A stretch of 64,000 bases of DNA from contig JAYKKM010000016.1 of NCBI GenBank assembly GCA_035772405.1, positions 1,138,501 through 1,202,500 on the forward strand. Direction: 5' to 3'. Within the stretch, counting starts at the first letter, position 1. Every line of letters starts with the position of its first letter. The stretch is from Chrysogorgia sp. JL179-B06. Its lineage: Eukaryota > Cnidaria > Anthozoa > Scleralcyonacea > Chrysogorgiidae. Shown in pieces: positions 1 through 10,045 of this stretch. The position numbers were made by a program, and so were the translations under genes. Below the pieces are notes generated by a model. The model did no database searches and had not been told where the DNA came from. It worked only from the letters and a program-made list of their open reading frames with translations.

Positions 1-17
1 CTGTAGAGGCAGAAGCA

Positions 18-929
18 ATGGTGGAGGAAGTTGGTGTGAAGGATGTCACATCGGATGATATACAAGAGAGTGTCGAGGAACGAGAAGGAGCCAGGCAAGG
101 AAATCGATTGGATGGAACCGAGTTGGACAAAGAAAGCCAAATACTATTACAGAGACTGAAAGTGATACTGGGAAGTAAAGAAAAGAAGGAGGCACAAAAC
201 CTAAGAAATGTTGATCGAGTTAGATTAAGAAAGGAGACTGCAAAAGTGAATGAAATTTTGAAGTATATACCAGTTGGAAATATAACTGAAATACGCAATG
301 TCGTGCAAGCAGCATCGGTTCTCATATGCGAACTTCTTGGGGTGAAAGAAAGGAAGAAGAGAGAAGAGAAGGAGCCACATTGGAAGAGACGCATTGAGGA
401 TGATATTAAACGATTGAGAAGAGATTTGGGTAAGATTGAAGCTTGGTTCAAAGGAAAGTGGAAGAACGGAAGTAAGAGTGAAAAGGAAAAACTTAATAGA
501 AAATACAGGTTGAAGGCGAAGGGTTTTCACATTGTAATGGAAGAGATCAAGCAAAGGGTAATATCTAAGGCTTTCAAGGTTAAAAGATATGTAAAAAGAG
601 TCAAGCAGTTCCATGATAATCGTCTGTTTTCATCAAACCAAGGTATGTTCTTTAATTCGCTTCTAGGTGAAAAAATGAGAACAGCATCACCAAACCCTGA
701 AGAGGCAACACATTTTTGGTCGAATATTTGGGGAACTAATGTTAACCATAATGATCGAGCAGAATGGATCCGTAGGATTGAGGAAAAATTAGAAGTAGAT
801 AAGCAGAAGGATATTAATATTACACATGAGAATGTTGCACAACAAGTAAGAAACATGCCCAACTGGAAGGGACCAGGTCCTGATGGTATACAAGGCTATT
901 GGTTAAAAAAACTTTACCTGTCTCCATAA
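18..929 (+). pseudogene. REL-type LINE ORF, N-terminal and RT-entry segment
   Basis: About 300 residues, very rich in Lys, Arg and Glu, ending in the block NWKGPGPDGIQGYWLKK. That block is the conserved entry to the reverse transcriptase of R2-like LINEs (motif 0/1, K-x-PGPDGI). Its stop at about 929 is followed within a few bases by RT sequence in another frame, so the stop reflects a frameshift and not a natural end. The charged N-terminal part is uncharacterised; no zinc finger is visible in it. The upstream part of the protein is not in the window. Confidence 0.75.
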
Positions 930-933
930 GTGT

Positions 934-1530
934 TTGGCAAAAGTTCTGGATGAATGTATAACAACGGGAAATGTACCTGATTGGATGGTAGAAGGACGAA
1001 CTATATTGTTAATGAAAGACCCTACGAAAGGATCAGAGGTGAATAATTACAGACCAATTGCATGCCTGAACCTTTTATGGAAACTGTTGACAGCTATGAT
1101 TAGTGAAAAAACTTACTCCCACTTGGAACAAAACAACCTTCTCCCTGATGAACAGAAAGGCTGCAGAAAAGGATGTCAAGGAACAAAGGACCATCTCTCC
1201 ATTGATAAATGTGTACTGAAAAATTGCAAAGGAAGAAGAACAAACCTAAGTATGGCCTGGATAGTTTATAAAAAGGCATATGATATCGTACCACATTCTT
1301 GGATAATTAAAACATTGCAAATGTTTGGCATAGCAGACAATGTGATTGACCTGATGTCCAGAAGTATGACCAAATGGAGAACCAACCTGTACTCTAATGG
1401 GGAGTGTCTAGGCCCAGTGAACATTAACAGGGGCATCTTCCAATTAAGGAGACTCTTTCTCACCTTTGTTGTTCGTGATCGCGCTAATACCAGTGACACA
1501 TGTGCTACGAGAGACAGGAATGGGATATAA
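934..1530 (+). pseudogene. REL-type LINE reverse transcriptase, fingers and motif A
   Basis: Contains the RT blocks WMVEGRTILLMKDPTKGS and NNYRPIACLNLLWKLLT (motifs 1-2) and the motif A region AWIVYKKAYDIVPHSW. In active members of this group the residue before YKKAYD is Asp, which binds the catalytic metal. Here it is Val, so this copy could not polymerise even without its frameshifts. The frame is lost after the motif B region near 1440, and the palm continues in another frame from about 1466. Fingers/palm assignment follows from motif order. Confidence 0.8.
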
Positions 1531-2107
1531 ACTGGAGAAAAATGGCCCAATGATCAATCACATGTTATTTATGGATGACCTTAAAATCTTCGCCAAAAAT
1601 GACAATGAAGTTGATTCACTGGTGCAAACTATCCGACAATGTAGTACTGATATTGGTATGGAGTTTGGGATTTCCAAGTGTGCAGTAGTGACATTGAAGA
1701 GGGGACGAAGGGTGGAAAGTCGGGGCATTAAACTCCCGGATGGAGAAGAAATGACGGAGCCTGACTGTGAAGGGTATAAATACCTTGGTGTGTTGGAGAT
1801 TGATACTATCATGTGTGCTGAAATGAAAGCTAAAGTCAAAGATATCTACTTGAGGAGACTAAGACTTCTGATTAAGAGCAAGCTTAATGGTCGAAATCTT
1901 TTCTTGGCAATCGACTCATGGGCGGTGGCAGTGATACGATACAGTGCAGCATTCATTGGGTGGACAAAGAATGAGACCCGGGAGTTAGACAGGCATACCC
2001 GAAGAATGATGAGTGCATACCACGCCATCCATCCTAAGTCAAATGTGCGAAGGATATACATCAAGAGAAAAGAAGGAGGAAGAGGTTTGACCAGCGTTGA
2101 AGAATGA
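1466..2107 (+). pseudogene. REL-type LINE reverse transcriptase, motif C and thumb
   Basis: Carries the RT active-site motif C as LFMDDLKIF at about 1564-1590, followed by the GISKCAVVTLKRG block (motif D) and KYLGVLE (motif E). The rest of the segment is the thumb and following linker, with a conserved W-T-K and R-R-M-M-S-A-Y-H pattern common in this LINE group. It ends in a stop at 2105-2107 and the protein resumes in another frame from about 2140. It overlaps the preceding segment by 65 nt only because the frames differ. Confidence 0.8.
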
Positions 2108-2139
2108 ATTGAGAAGCTTACATCACTATATAGTAAACA

Positions 2140-2418
2140 GTGAAGAAAGCAGTTGTAAAGGAAGAAGGAATAATTAAAGAACAAGTAGAAGGGAAAGAAG
2201 ATTACAAGAAAAGGGTAGATGCTGAGAAGAAAAAGGAGGTGGAAAGCATGAAACTCCACGGGCAGTTTGAGAGAGATACAAAGGATCTGAAAACAGAAGA
2301 AACGTGGAATTGGTTAAGTAAAGGCTATCTCAAACGTGAAACAGAAAGCCTGATAACTGCTGCACAAGATCAAGCGTTAAATATACAAACTCCATTAAGA
2401 AGAGTATATACGGATTGA
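2140..2418 (+). pseudogene. REL-type LINE ORF, linker segment
   Basis: A Lys/Glu-rich stretch followed by a TEETWNWLSKGYLKRETE block. Position and composition match the connector between the RT thumb and the CCHC knuckle in restriction-like-endonuclease LINEs. It has no catalytic motif of its own. It is continuous in sense with the segments before and after, but each junction changes frame. Confidence 0.6.
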
Positions 2419-2627
2419 ATGTCTCAGATAAATGTAGGTTATGTGGCGAAAAGGTAGAAAGTGTAATGCATATTGTAAGTGCATGTAGCACGCTGGCACA
2501 GAAAGATTATAACAGGAGACACGATAAAGTATGCCTGAACCTGCATTGGTCCCTATGTAGAAAGTACGGCTTAAAAGTCAGTGAAAAATGGTACCCAGCA
2601 CAAAGTGGACAGTGTGGTAGAGAATGA
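2415..2627 (+). pseudogene. REL-type LINE ORF, CCHC zinc knuckle segment
   Basis: Begins with CRLCGEKVESVMHIVSAC, a C-x2-C-x7-H-x4-C zinc knuckle. In R2/NeSL-like LINEs this knuckle directly precedes the endonuclease and helps bind target DNA or template RNA. The frame ends after WYPAQSGQCG, and the endonuclease continues in the frame starting near 2581. Confidence 0.75.
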
Positions 2628-3003
2628 GAGGTTTAAAATCCTATGGGACTTCAATATTCAAACAGATCGGGAAATCAAGCACAGAAGACCAGACATCATC
2701 GTAGTGAATAAGGAGAAGAACGAGTGTACAATTATTGATGTGGCAAACCCAGGCGATCACAACCTGGTGCAGAAGAAATTTGAGAAATTAGACAACTATT
2801 ATGAACTACGACTGGAAGTGGCCAGAATGTTGAATAAAAAGACGTTAGTGGTACCAATCATAATAGGTGCATTGGGCTCAGTACCAAAGGATCTACAGTC
2901 CTACCTCAGAAAACTAGATATCCCCTATGATTTGAATATCTTACAACACTCAGTGCTACTAGGCACAGCCAACATCCTCCGAAAGGTACTAGCGATGGAG
3001 TGA
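2581..3003 (+). pseudogene. REL-type LINE ORF, restriction-like endonuclease
   Basis: Contains RRPDIIVVNKEKNECTIIDV, the signature of the PD-(D/E)XK endonuclease at the C-terminus of R2-like LINEs: R-P-D followed after about a dozen residues by I-I-D-V. The downstream Lys and the KLDNYYELRLEVARM helix are also present. In active elements this domain nicks the target strand to prime reverse transcription. The natural stop at 3001-3003 is followed by the 3' UTR. The catalytic residues look intact, but the domain is cut off from its RT by frameshifts. Confidence 0.8.
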
Positions 3004-3091
3004 AGAACGTCAGAAGAATCAGGCTTAAGTTGAAGAAACCTGTCAGTGAGGATTAAATACCGGTATACCTTTACCGTGAAACACAAAACAA

Positions 3092-3136
3092 ATAATAATA
3101 ATAATAATAATAATACAATAATAATAATACAATAAT
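3092..3136 (+). repeat. (AAT)n 3' tail of the LINE
   Basis: Short run of AAT units with a few AATAC interruptions, directly after the LINE 3' UTR. A microsatellite tail in place of poly(A) is normal for several LINE groups and marks the 3' end of this insertion. Confidence 0.8.
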
Positions 3137-4367
3137 ATTTATACAGGATAACACTGGTATCCATATATGGGGGTCTTGTTTTCTAACAAATTACAGTTAC
3201 AAATTTCAACACATATTCATAAATGTACAGTACAATGTTACAAAAACTAATTTTAACTCAAAAGTTGTATATCCTTCACATATTGTCAATTAAGGCAATA
3301 GATAATGGTGCTATAACATGTACTGTATGTATGAACAGATCAATTGAAACATGGAAAATAGCTCTTTACTGGTAGATATGATGTTAAAATGCCATGGAAT
3401 TTCCTAACTAGCATTACACAATGTAATTTGCTTCTAATACAAGAGGTACAAAACTTAGGATTTCTATTAACCAATCAGTTTCAGTCCCGACTTAGGAAAG
3501 ATCAGTTTCCCTGACATGCATAGAGACCTCTGATTATGACCATCAATATTTAGTTATTCATATTCTTGCCAGCTCCACATCACAGTAGTCCATTACCAAT
3601 GTTGGTAGAATTATGAACTTACTGTATATAATCTATCCACACGAACAATTGGGATAGAATCCCTAATACTTCTTAGTAAATCTAATTTGAATGGTCCCCT
3701 ATACATTTGCACTATATGCATCCGTAGACATTTGAACGAATTTGATTTCTTAAAGGACACTCATTGTATGATAGAGAACTTTCTTCCTTCAACAGCCTTT
3801 GGTGTCTATATACTAAATACTGCATTGATTATTTCGTGAGTCATCAATATTGTGATACAAGTAATTTTCTTAGTGATTGATGGTATAAACAGCAGTAGAC
3901 CCCCACTATTCTGTTGCTGCACTCAAAAATTGAAAGGTTTGAGCTGCATGTATTTAGTTTGATGTCCTATGAAACAATTAAATTCAGATAATACAAAGCT
4001 CTGAGAGATATTGTCCACTGAAAATTTATTTAGTTTTGCAAATGAAGTGGCTATTATCTAATTCAAGTAATTTAGAACTAAAAGAAGTACTGTACTGTAA
4101 GTTTCTAACAGCAATTGGGCGAGGGGTTGTTGCGTATACGTATTTCTAGTATTCAACTTAACATTTTTGGAGTGTGCTTTATGTTTGGCTAGGGAAGCCT
4201 TCAATAGTTCTTCAGCATTGGCCGTTTTCTTTAAACTTAACACCAGTACTTTGCCACGTTGACTCTTTAGTTCTTGGCCATCAATTGCCTCTGGCGAAGA
4301 AAACTCAATATAAATTGGTAACCGCTCCTCTCGTCATAACCGCGCGCTATGGAGAGACTGGGGCGAA
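3137..4367. other. AT-rich non-coding stretch
   Basis: No credible coding sequence was found. At 4118-4158 on the minus strand lies a copy of the motif CTAGAAATACGTATACGCAA followed by CAACCCCTCGCCC. The same motif recurs near 55635, 55748 and 58124. Confidence 0.5.
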
Positions 4368-4413
4368 TGTGTGCTAATGTGTAGCGAGTTTTTGCTAATG
4401 TGTAGTGAGCTTT
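4368..4413 (+). repeat. Left remnant of AATGTGTAGTGAG minisatellite
   Basis: About two units of the repeat seen in bulk at 9739-10045, in the same orientation, stopping exactly where the long-TIR element begins. This indicates that the element inserted into a pre-existing minisatellite. Confidence 0.75.
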
Positions 4414-4702
4414 GGTTGTCTTGAAAACACGGAGTCCCGGAGTGCGGAGAGTTGAAAGTGCGGAGTGTTGAAAGTGCGGAGTGTTGAAAATGCGGAGTGT
4501 TGAAAATGCGGAGTGTTGAAAGTGCGGAGTGGTCTCTTTTTCGTCTTTTTAAGGCAGTTGAATCGACATGAGAAAATATTGCGTGAAGTTCACAGACAAA
4601 CTAAAATCCGTGTTATTACTTAATATTATAGAAATTTACACGACATCTTGCACGTATTGCCTCGTATGGAGAAACGCAAAAGAGTTTGTCAACAACCAGG
4701 AT
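4414..4702 (+). repeat. Left TIR, outer block, with 16-17 bp tandem units
   Basis: Inverted match of 9445-9738. The outer part is a tandem array of GTGCGGAGTGTTGAAA (4440-4530), mirrored on the right at about 9648-9722. The inner part is unique sequence ending GTTTGTCAACAAC. Confidence 0.8.
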
Positions 4703-4815
4703 TAGACTTGCTCCAAGTCTGCCGGATTGTTTCGAGACGGGTTTGTTCTGAGACGGTTTGTTTCGAGAATTGTTTGATTCATAACAAGACGCCCGTTAGG
4801 CGATAACTCGGGCTA
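4703..4815. repeat. Fragments of two dispersed repeats
   Basis: 4706-4775 has AGACTTGCTCCAAGTCTGCC and GTTTCGAGACGGGTTTGTT, the same units as the inverted-repeat element at 63288-63481. 4784-4815 has ACAAGACGCCCGTTAGGCGA and ACTCGGGCTAC, a motif also present at 12941-12973 and, inverted, at 35316-35348. Confidence 0.65.
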
Positions 4816-5365
4816 CTTTTGGGCTGACAGCTCTCGCGTATGCAACCTATTAAAGTGCAATTGTGATTTTGCGATGCCACGAATGTTTATACCACAATCA
4901 AGTGTAAACGTTGTCGATCTTGGCCGGTGTCTGAAGTTCTACATATCTCAAAAACGCTGCTTGTTATTCGCGGAGGGTTGCGAGATTCGCACTTTCCCAG
5001 ATTTGAAGGATTACCTAACTAGCTGTAAGACACGCTTCGCAAATTGTTGTTTCGTTTCGCAAAATACCATAAGCCCATCCATCATGGGGTAACAGATGCG
5101 GTATTCGAAATGCTATACAGCACTTAAAATAACTAGCATCCAATAAGCCTTTCTCGCTTCTTCAGCGCAAACGCCGCAAAAATTAGTTGTAACGAAATGA
5201 GACACATTATCTACACTGACTACACATACACTACGCGTTTTATTCCAGATATACTACCAATGAAAAATAAGGAACAGTATTTCCTGACGAAACAAACGAA
5301 GAACGACAAAAAAATATAGTTTGCTTTAAACTATCGCCTATGTTATGGTTATGGATGGAATCAAT

Positions 5366-5643
5366 GGAAGAACAGTATTTAAAACGTCAAGGTTTTGCGA
5401 AAAATTGAATAACGATATAACCCAAACGTCACGTTTCAATGTGCCGTGTGAGAAGCCTGGGTACGAGGTTGGCGGTTTGCATTTCCACGCAAATGGTTTC
5501 GGCTCCGTTTCTGTTTTTTTTGTGTCGCGATATCGCAATTCTTGAGCAAGAACATAATAGCCTCACAAGCTGTCTGGAGCGTCGCTCGAGTTTTTCGAGA
5601 ATTCGATTTTTCGCAAAACCTTGACATTTACACTGTTCTTCCA
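5366..5643. mobile_element. Nested MITE with about 40-bp TIRs
   Basis: Begins GGAAGAACAGTATTTAAAAC and ends with the inverted counterpart. The arms continue through GTCAAGGTTTTGCGAAAAAT. The interior contains AGAAGCCTGGGTACGAGGTT, a repeat core also found at about 54665 and, diverged, at the Polinton target site (about 14428). Confidence 0.7.
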
Positions 5644-5647
5644 AGCA

Positions 5648-6063
5648 GAGGCGTAGGAACGGATTTAAAGTGTGAAGTCGACTAGCAGTTAATCAGTGAC
5701 CGCATTTTGGGGGGAAATTTTGAAATCTAGAAGCTCTGAGAGACAATTTGCAGCAATTTGAGATTTTTTGCGCCTAGTACTGACAGAAGGGTCTGTGAAC
5801 CAATATAACACTCACGTGGCAAGGGTTTAGGGGTTGACGGCTAACACTTCGGGCATTTCAGGCTACACCCGTTTGTAAAATCTCGTGTAGACGAGCACGT
5901 AGGTTGATTACCTTAAGTAGCTTCTCTCTTAGCCTCTATAGTCGTACTAATACAATTGGAAAAAGAACATTATTAAAATTTAGCAACGCTCGTCCTGATT
6001 TCTGGGGGTAGCTCTGCCCCATTTAAAGTTTGGGGGCCTGAAGCCCCCGGGTTCCTACGCCTA
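5648..6063. mobile_element. Short repeat with AGGCGTAGGAAC termini
   Basis: Starts AGGCGTAGGAAC and ends GTTCCTACGCCT. The right end carries a GC-rich block (GGGGGCCTGAAGCCCCCGGG). A non-autonomous element, probably a MITE; a SINE cannot be excluded. Confidence 0.6.
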
Positions 6064-6261
6064 TGCTTCCACGTTTGAAGAAAACTATAGTTTTTATCGT
6101 TCTTCTTCGTTTCGTCAGGGAAAATCCAGGAAGAGAGCTAACGTACATTAAGAGATAACGAAACGCGTAGTGTTGTGTCTAGTCAGTGTAGATAATGTGT
6201 CTCCTTTCGTTATAACTTTGCGGCGTTTGCGCTGAAGAAGCGAGAAAGGCTTAAGCCCAAT

Positions 6262-6965
6262 TTACACTATACGCAAACTAACCCGGGTCGAACCCCCGGG
6301 TTAACGCTAACGCGGTTCGACCCGGGTTAAACCATAGTAAACTAACCCTGCTTCGGAGGTGCAGGTAGGCCGTAGGATGAGCATCGAAAAGACGTAATTC
6401 CGTTGCACCCCTCGTGGAACTAAGTAATTTTTGCTTAAATCAAAAGATAAGAACTTATTTTATCAGAATCCACTGCTCCCCAAGCGATAAAGTTGCACAA
6501 ATTGAAATAAAAACCCTCCGAAGTTCGGTTTGTTCGCCTTTCAAATTCTACGTTGACCGCCATTTCGTGTTGCTATGCCACAAGTGCTTTAGTGTGATTG
6601 GCCAGTTGAGAACCGTCAGCCAATAAGCAAGCGCAAAAGACCGGAAGTTGCTTCGCGAGGTAAACACACGCGATGAAACATGGAAAGTGTTGCAAGGAAC
6701 ACTTGAATAAATAAATATTACGGTCAGTTTTTTACAGTTTATTATGTTTAATAGCCTCAGGAATATTTAAGAATAGTCTAGTCGTCTGACAAACCGATTG
6801 GATTCTTACAATCTTGAGCATAGCATCCACAAACAGGGTGCATCGCTGGTTACTTTTGTAGCAACTTTATACAAGCTGCGCTGTGGTATTTCTTCGTACA
6901 TCCACATGAAACCAAATCATTGCAGGATACTGGTATAGATGGTAGAGTTAACGTACCAGGCAGGG
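6262..6965 (+). repeat. Left TIR, inner block
   Basis: Inverted match of about 8790-9444. Both arms contain the same 70-codon open stretch (6414-6626 plus, 9131-9343 minus, about three differences). This is TIR sequence and not a gene. The GC-rich start (ACCCGGGTCGAACCCCCGGG) is itself palindromic. Confidence 0.75.
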
Positions 6966-7232
6966 GGCAATTGCCAAATGTTCCCCAAACGTTTGAAAAA
7001 TGAAAATTTCGCTCACTTTTTTAAAGAAATTTCTGGTAATATTAATTGCTGTTAAATATTCATGAAACATTTATATTTAGAACTGTTTTAATATTAAAGT
7101 AATTTGTTTTAACATTAACATAATATATTAGAGTTGTTTGCAGTTGCCCAGTTTAAAATTATACTAAGGATAATATATTATGTTAATGTTAATAATCACA
7201 TACAATAGATTAAGTACCGGTACTCCCCTATT

Positions 7233-8763
7233 TTGGTGAGGAAACTGCTGAGAAATCTAGTCGCATATGAAGTTACACCTGCCACACTGCATCCGATGAT
7301 TGACAGTCAACTCTTAATTTTTCAGGCAAACATGTTTTGCCCCCCAGACATAACTAGTCAGGTATGCCTACGATATATTCTGTCTGATTTGGATCAAGGT
7401 ATTGTGTATGATATGGGAACTGTATGGCTTCATTATTACAAAACTTGCTCAATGGGAAATATGGAATTTCCCCAAAGATTATACAGATCAAGGAGAAAAA
7501 CATTATATGATGATGTTCAACAGTTCACAGGTGATTGGGCGGGCTGGTTTTGTTTGAGAAATTGACCCAAAGGTACATCTGTTAATATATCCATGGATAA
7601 GTATGATTTTGTCATATAAACAGCACCTGTCAGCTATTACAATGGAAGATGATGAAGATGAAATAGATGAACTTTTCCCTCTGCAAGACAACCTATTGCA
7701 ACAATTGGTTCACAGTGCCCTGCACATCAAAAACAAATTAGAAAACACCCAAGAACTTCTTGGGTGTTGATGCCATATATGTTAACCAAAATCCCTCACT
7801 ACAACTATACTACTTGGTGGCACTGATGTTTTAGATTCTGATCAGCAGTCATCATCAGGTACAGATACGTTGCACAATTAAACTTGTAATATAGCTCAGG
7901 ATATAATATTTTCAGCTTCAGAAAGGAAACTGCCACCAAAACATATAGGTCATGGTCTCAATACTGCCATTGGCAAAAGTAAATGGCGATATGAACACAT
8001 CCAATTCAGATTTGCATGATATTTTGACAGGTGATATTGAAATTCTGGTAACAATTGACATGTTTATTGATTAATGGTCATGGCCTTATTCAATACCTTA
8101 TTAAACTGCATAATAGCAAAATATTTGAGGACTATGCAAAAATATTCTTCAAGACAGTTACTCACCACATTGATGCAAATGTTAAGTGGGTTGATGTACT
8201 TTTTGATACATGTCCAGCAATCAACAAAAATAGCGACTAGCTAGGAAATAAGAGACCTATGATCAAGATGATTTACCACTGCCACAAGTCTGGGAAAACT
8301 TGAAATAAAGCATACCTTGTGTCTTGGTTGTGAGTTGTGTCCTTGAATCCATCACTTGTGACTAAGGCACATTCAACAATGTCAGGCAACACAGTGCATT
8401 CGAAATGCAACCATGAACAAGCTGACACACATATTGTTTTGCATGCTGTGATGCAGTTAGTAACAGCTACAATAAGCTTTTAGTAGTGTGTACGATTTTT
8501 TAGTAGATGTGTTATTGCTTTTAGTTCATTTCATAGGACAAAATCAAGATGTGGAAACATGGGTGCTTGGTGGAACTGCTAAGAAAAGAAAGTGTTATCC
8601 AGTGCACACTATTGCTCAACAACTTTTCCAGCAGATGATAAGTAATCTTCTGGGATTTCATGCACTAGTGGTAAGCTGTAGTGTCGCTTCCTATTGGCAA
8701 GAAAAAATCTGGCTACAGCCGCGGCAAATAGAAGTTGGAAAACAGACTGTTGGCTTAGAGTGA
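7233..8763 (+). pseudogene. Remnant of a conserved mobile-element protein (function unknown)
   Basis: Broken pieces of one long protein in several frames. The clearest are the block CNHEQADTHIVLHA (about 8410-8455) and, after a frame break, VDVLLLLVHFIGQ followed by GTAKKRKCYPVHTIAQQL and LLGFHAL (8503-8670). I recognise this motif series (E-A-D-T-...-LHA, then D-x-D-V-L-L-L-L-V, then K-R-K-Y-x-P-V and L-G-F-H-A-L-T-G-C-D) from uncharacterised multi-copy proteins of cnidarians and fish; no function is established that I can name. The earlier pieces (7233-7565, 8055-8240) lie in the expected place but I cannot match them. Stops and frame changes are frequent. Confidence 0.55.
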
Positions 8764-8789
8764 AACTGGTGGGTGGCAAGTATCTAAGG

Positions 8790-9738
8790 GAAGCCTTGAC
8801 GTAAAATGGTTAACTCTACCATCTATGCCAGTATCCTGCAACGATTTGGTTTCATGTGGTGTACGAAGAAATACCGTGCGCAGCTTGTATACAATTGCTA
8901 AAGTAACCAGTGATGCACTCTGTTTGTGGATGCTATGCTCAAGATTGTAAGAATCCAATCGGTTTGTCAGAAGACTAGACTGTTCTTAAATATTCCTGAG
9001 ACTATTAAACATGATAAAGTGTAAAAAACTCACCGTAATGTTTATTTATTCCAGTACTTTCCTTGCAACACTTCCACGTTTCATCGCGTTTGTTTACCTC
9101 GCGAAGCAACTTCCGGTCTTTTGCGCTTGCTTATTGGCTGACGGTTCTCAACTGGCCAATCACACTAAAGCACTTGTGGCATAGCAACACGAAATGGCGG
9201 ATTACGTAGAATTTGAAAGGCGAACACAGCGAACTTCGGAGGGTTTTTATTTCAATATGTGCAACTTTATCGCTTGGGGAGCAGTGGATTCTGATAAAAT
9301 AAGTTCTTATCTTTTGATTTAAGCAAAAATTACTTAGTTCCACGAGGGGTGCAACGGAATCTGTTTTATAAGCATATTTTCGACTCTCATCCTACGGCCT
9401 AAGGGGTTCGCCCTTGGTCGAACGCGGGTTATAGCGTTAACCCGGGTCCTAGTTGTTGACAAACTCTTTCGCGTTTCTTCATACAAGGCAATACGTGCAA
9501 GATGTCATGCAAAATTTAGCGGCCGATAATATTAACTATTAAGTAATAACGCGGATTTTAGTTTGTCTGTGAACTTCACGCAATATTTTCTCATGTCGAT
9601 TCAACTTCGTGGCAAGTACTGCCTTAAAAAGAAGAAAAAGAGACCACTCCGCACTTTCAACACTCCGCATTTTCAACACTCCGCACTTTCAACACTCCGC
9701 ACTTTCAACACTCCGCACTCCGCGTTTTCAAGACAACC
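8790..9738 (-). repeat. Right TIR of the long-TIR element
   Basis: Continuous inverted copy of the two left blocks, ending in the 16-17 bp tandem units (ACTCCGCACTTTCAAC) at 9648-9722. Its continuity proves that the left arm was split by a later insertion. Confidence 0.8.
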
Positions 9739-10045
9739 TCACGCTTTTGTTAATAAATGTGTAGTGAGTTTTTGCTAAATAATGTGTAGTGAGCTTTTGC
9801 TAAATAATGTGTAGTGAGCTTTTGCTAAATAATGTGTAGTGAGCTTTTGTTAATGTGTAGTGAGTTTTTGCTAATGTGTAGTGAGTTTTTGCTACTGTGT
9901 AGTGAGTTTTTGCTAATGTGTAGTGAGTTTTTGTTAATGTGTCGTGAGTTTTTGTTAATGTGTAGTGAGCTTTTGTTAATGTGTAGTAAGTTTTTGCTAA
10001 TGTGTAGTGAGTTTTTGCCAATGTGTAGTGAGCTTTGGATTGTAT
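9739..10045 (+). repeat. AATGTGTAGTGAG(C/T)TTTTGCT minisatellite
   Basis: About fourteen units of 18-23 bp. The length variants differ by an extra AAATA. Open frames across it simply translate the repeat. Confidence 0.9.

Larger units (their letters stand above)
1..3136 (+). mobile_element. Decayed non-LTR retrotransposon with restriction-like endonuclease (5' end outside window)
   Basis: One LINE body spread over all three forward frames. In order it shows an RT entry region, RT fingers/palm with FMDD, a thumb/linker, a CCHC knuckle and a C-terminal PD-(D/E)XK endonuclease, then a short 3' UTR and an (AAT)n tail at 3092-3136. RT upstream of a CCHC knuckle and a restriction-like nuclease is the layout of R2/NeSL/R4-type (REL) LINEs, which have no upstream APE nuclease. 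At least four frame changes and a lost catalytic Asp show that the copy is dead. The 5' end lies beyond base 1 or is truncated there. The exact clade is not resolved. Confidence 0.85.
5144..6252. mobile_element. Fold-back element with about 200-bp inverted repeats
   Basis: The left end AAGCCTTTCTCGCTTCTTCA and the right end TGAAGAAGCGAGAAAGGCTT are perfect inverted copies. Similarity continues inward for about 200 bp, through a stretch about a GTGTAGATAATGTGTCTC-type sequence, to a GTTTCGTC block near 5300 and 6115. It encodes nothing and contains two smaller nested elements (5366-5643 and 5648-6063). Confidence 0.75.
4414..9738. mobile_element. Long-TIR DNA element inserted in a minisatellite
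   Basis: The ends read GGTTGTCTTGAAAACACGGA and, inverted on the right, GGTTGTCTTGAAAACGCGGA. The right arm (about 8790-9738) is continuous. The left arm matches it in two blocks, 4414-4702 and about 6262-6965, so a 1.56-kb insertion (4703-6261) split the left repeat after integration. Restored TIR length would be about 0.95 kb. The core holds remnants of one conserved protein. No superfamily is assigned: the target duplication is hidden in the repetitive target and no transposase catalytic motif is visible. Confidence 0.75.

Noticed and set aside
6414..6626. 70-codon open frame, also at 9131-9343 on the other strand
   Set aside because: It is the same TIR sequence in both arms of the long-TIR element; no domain and no gene context.
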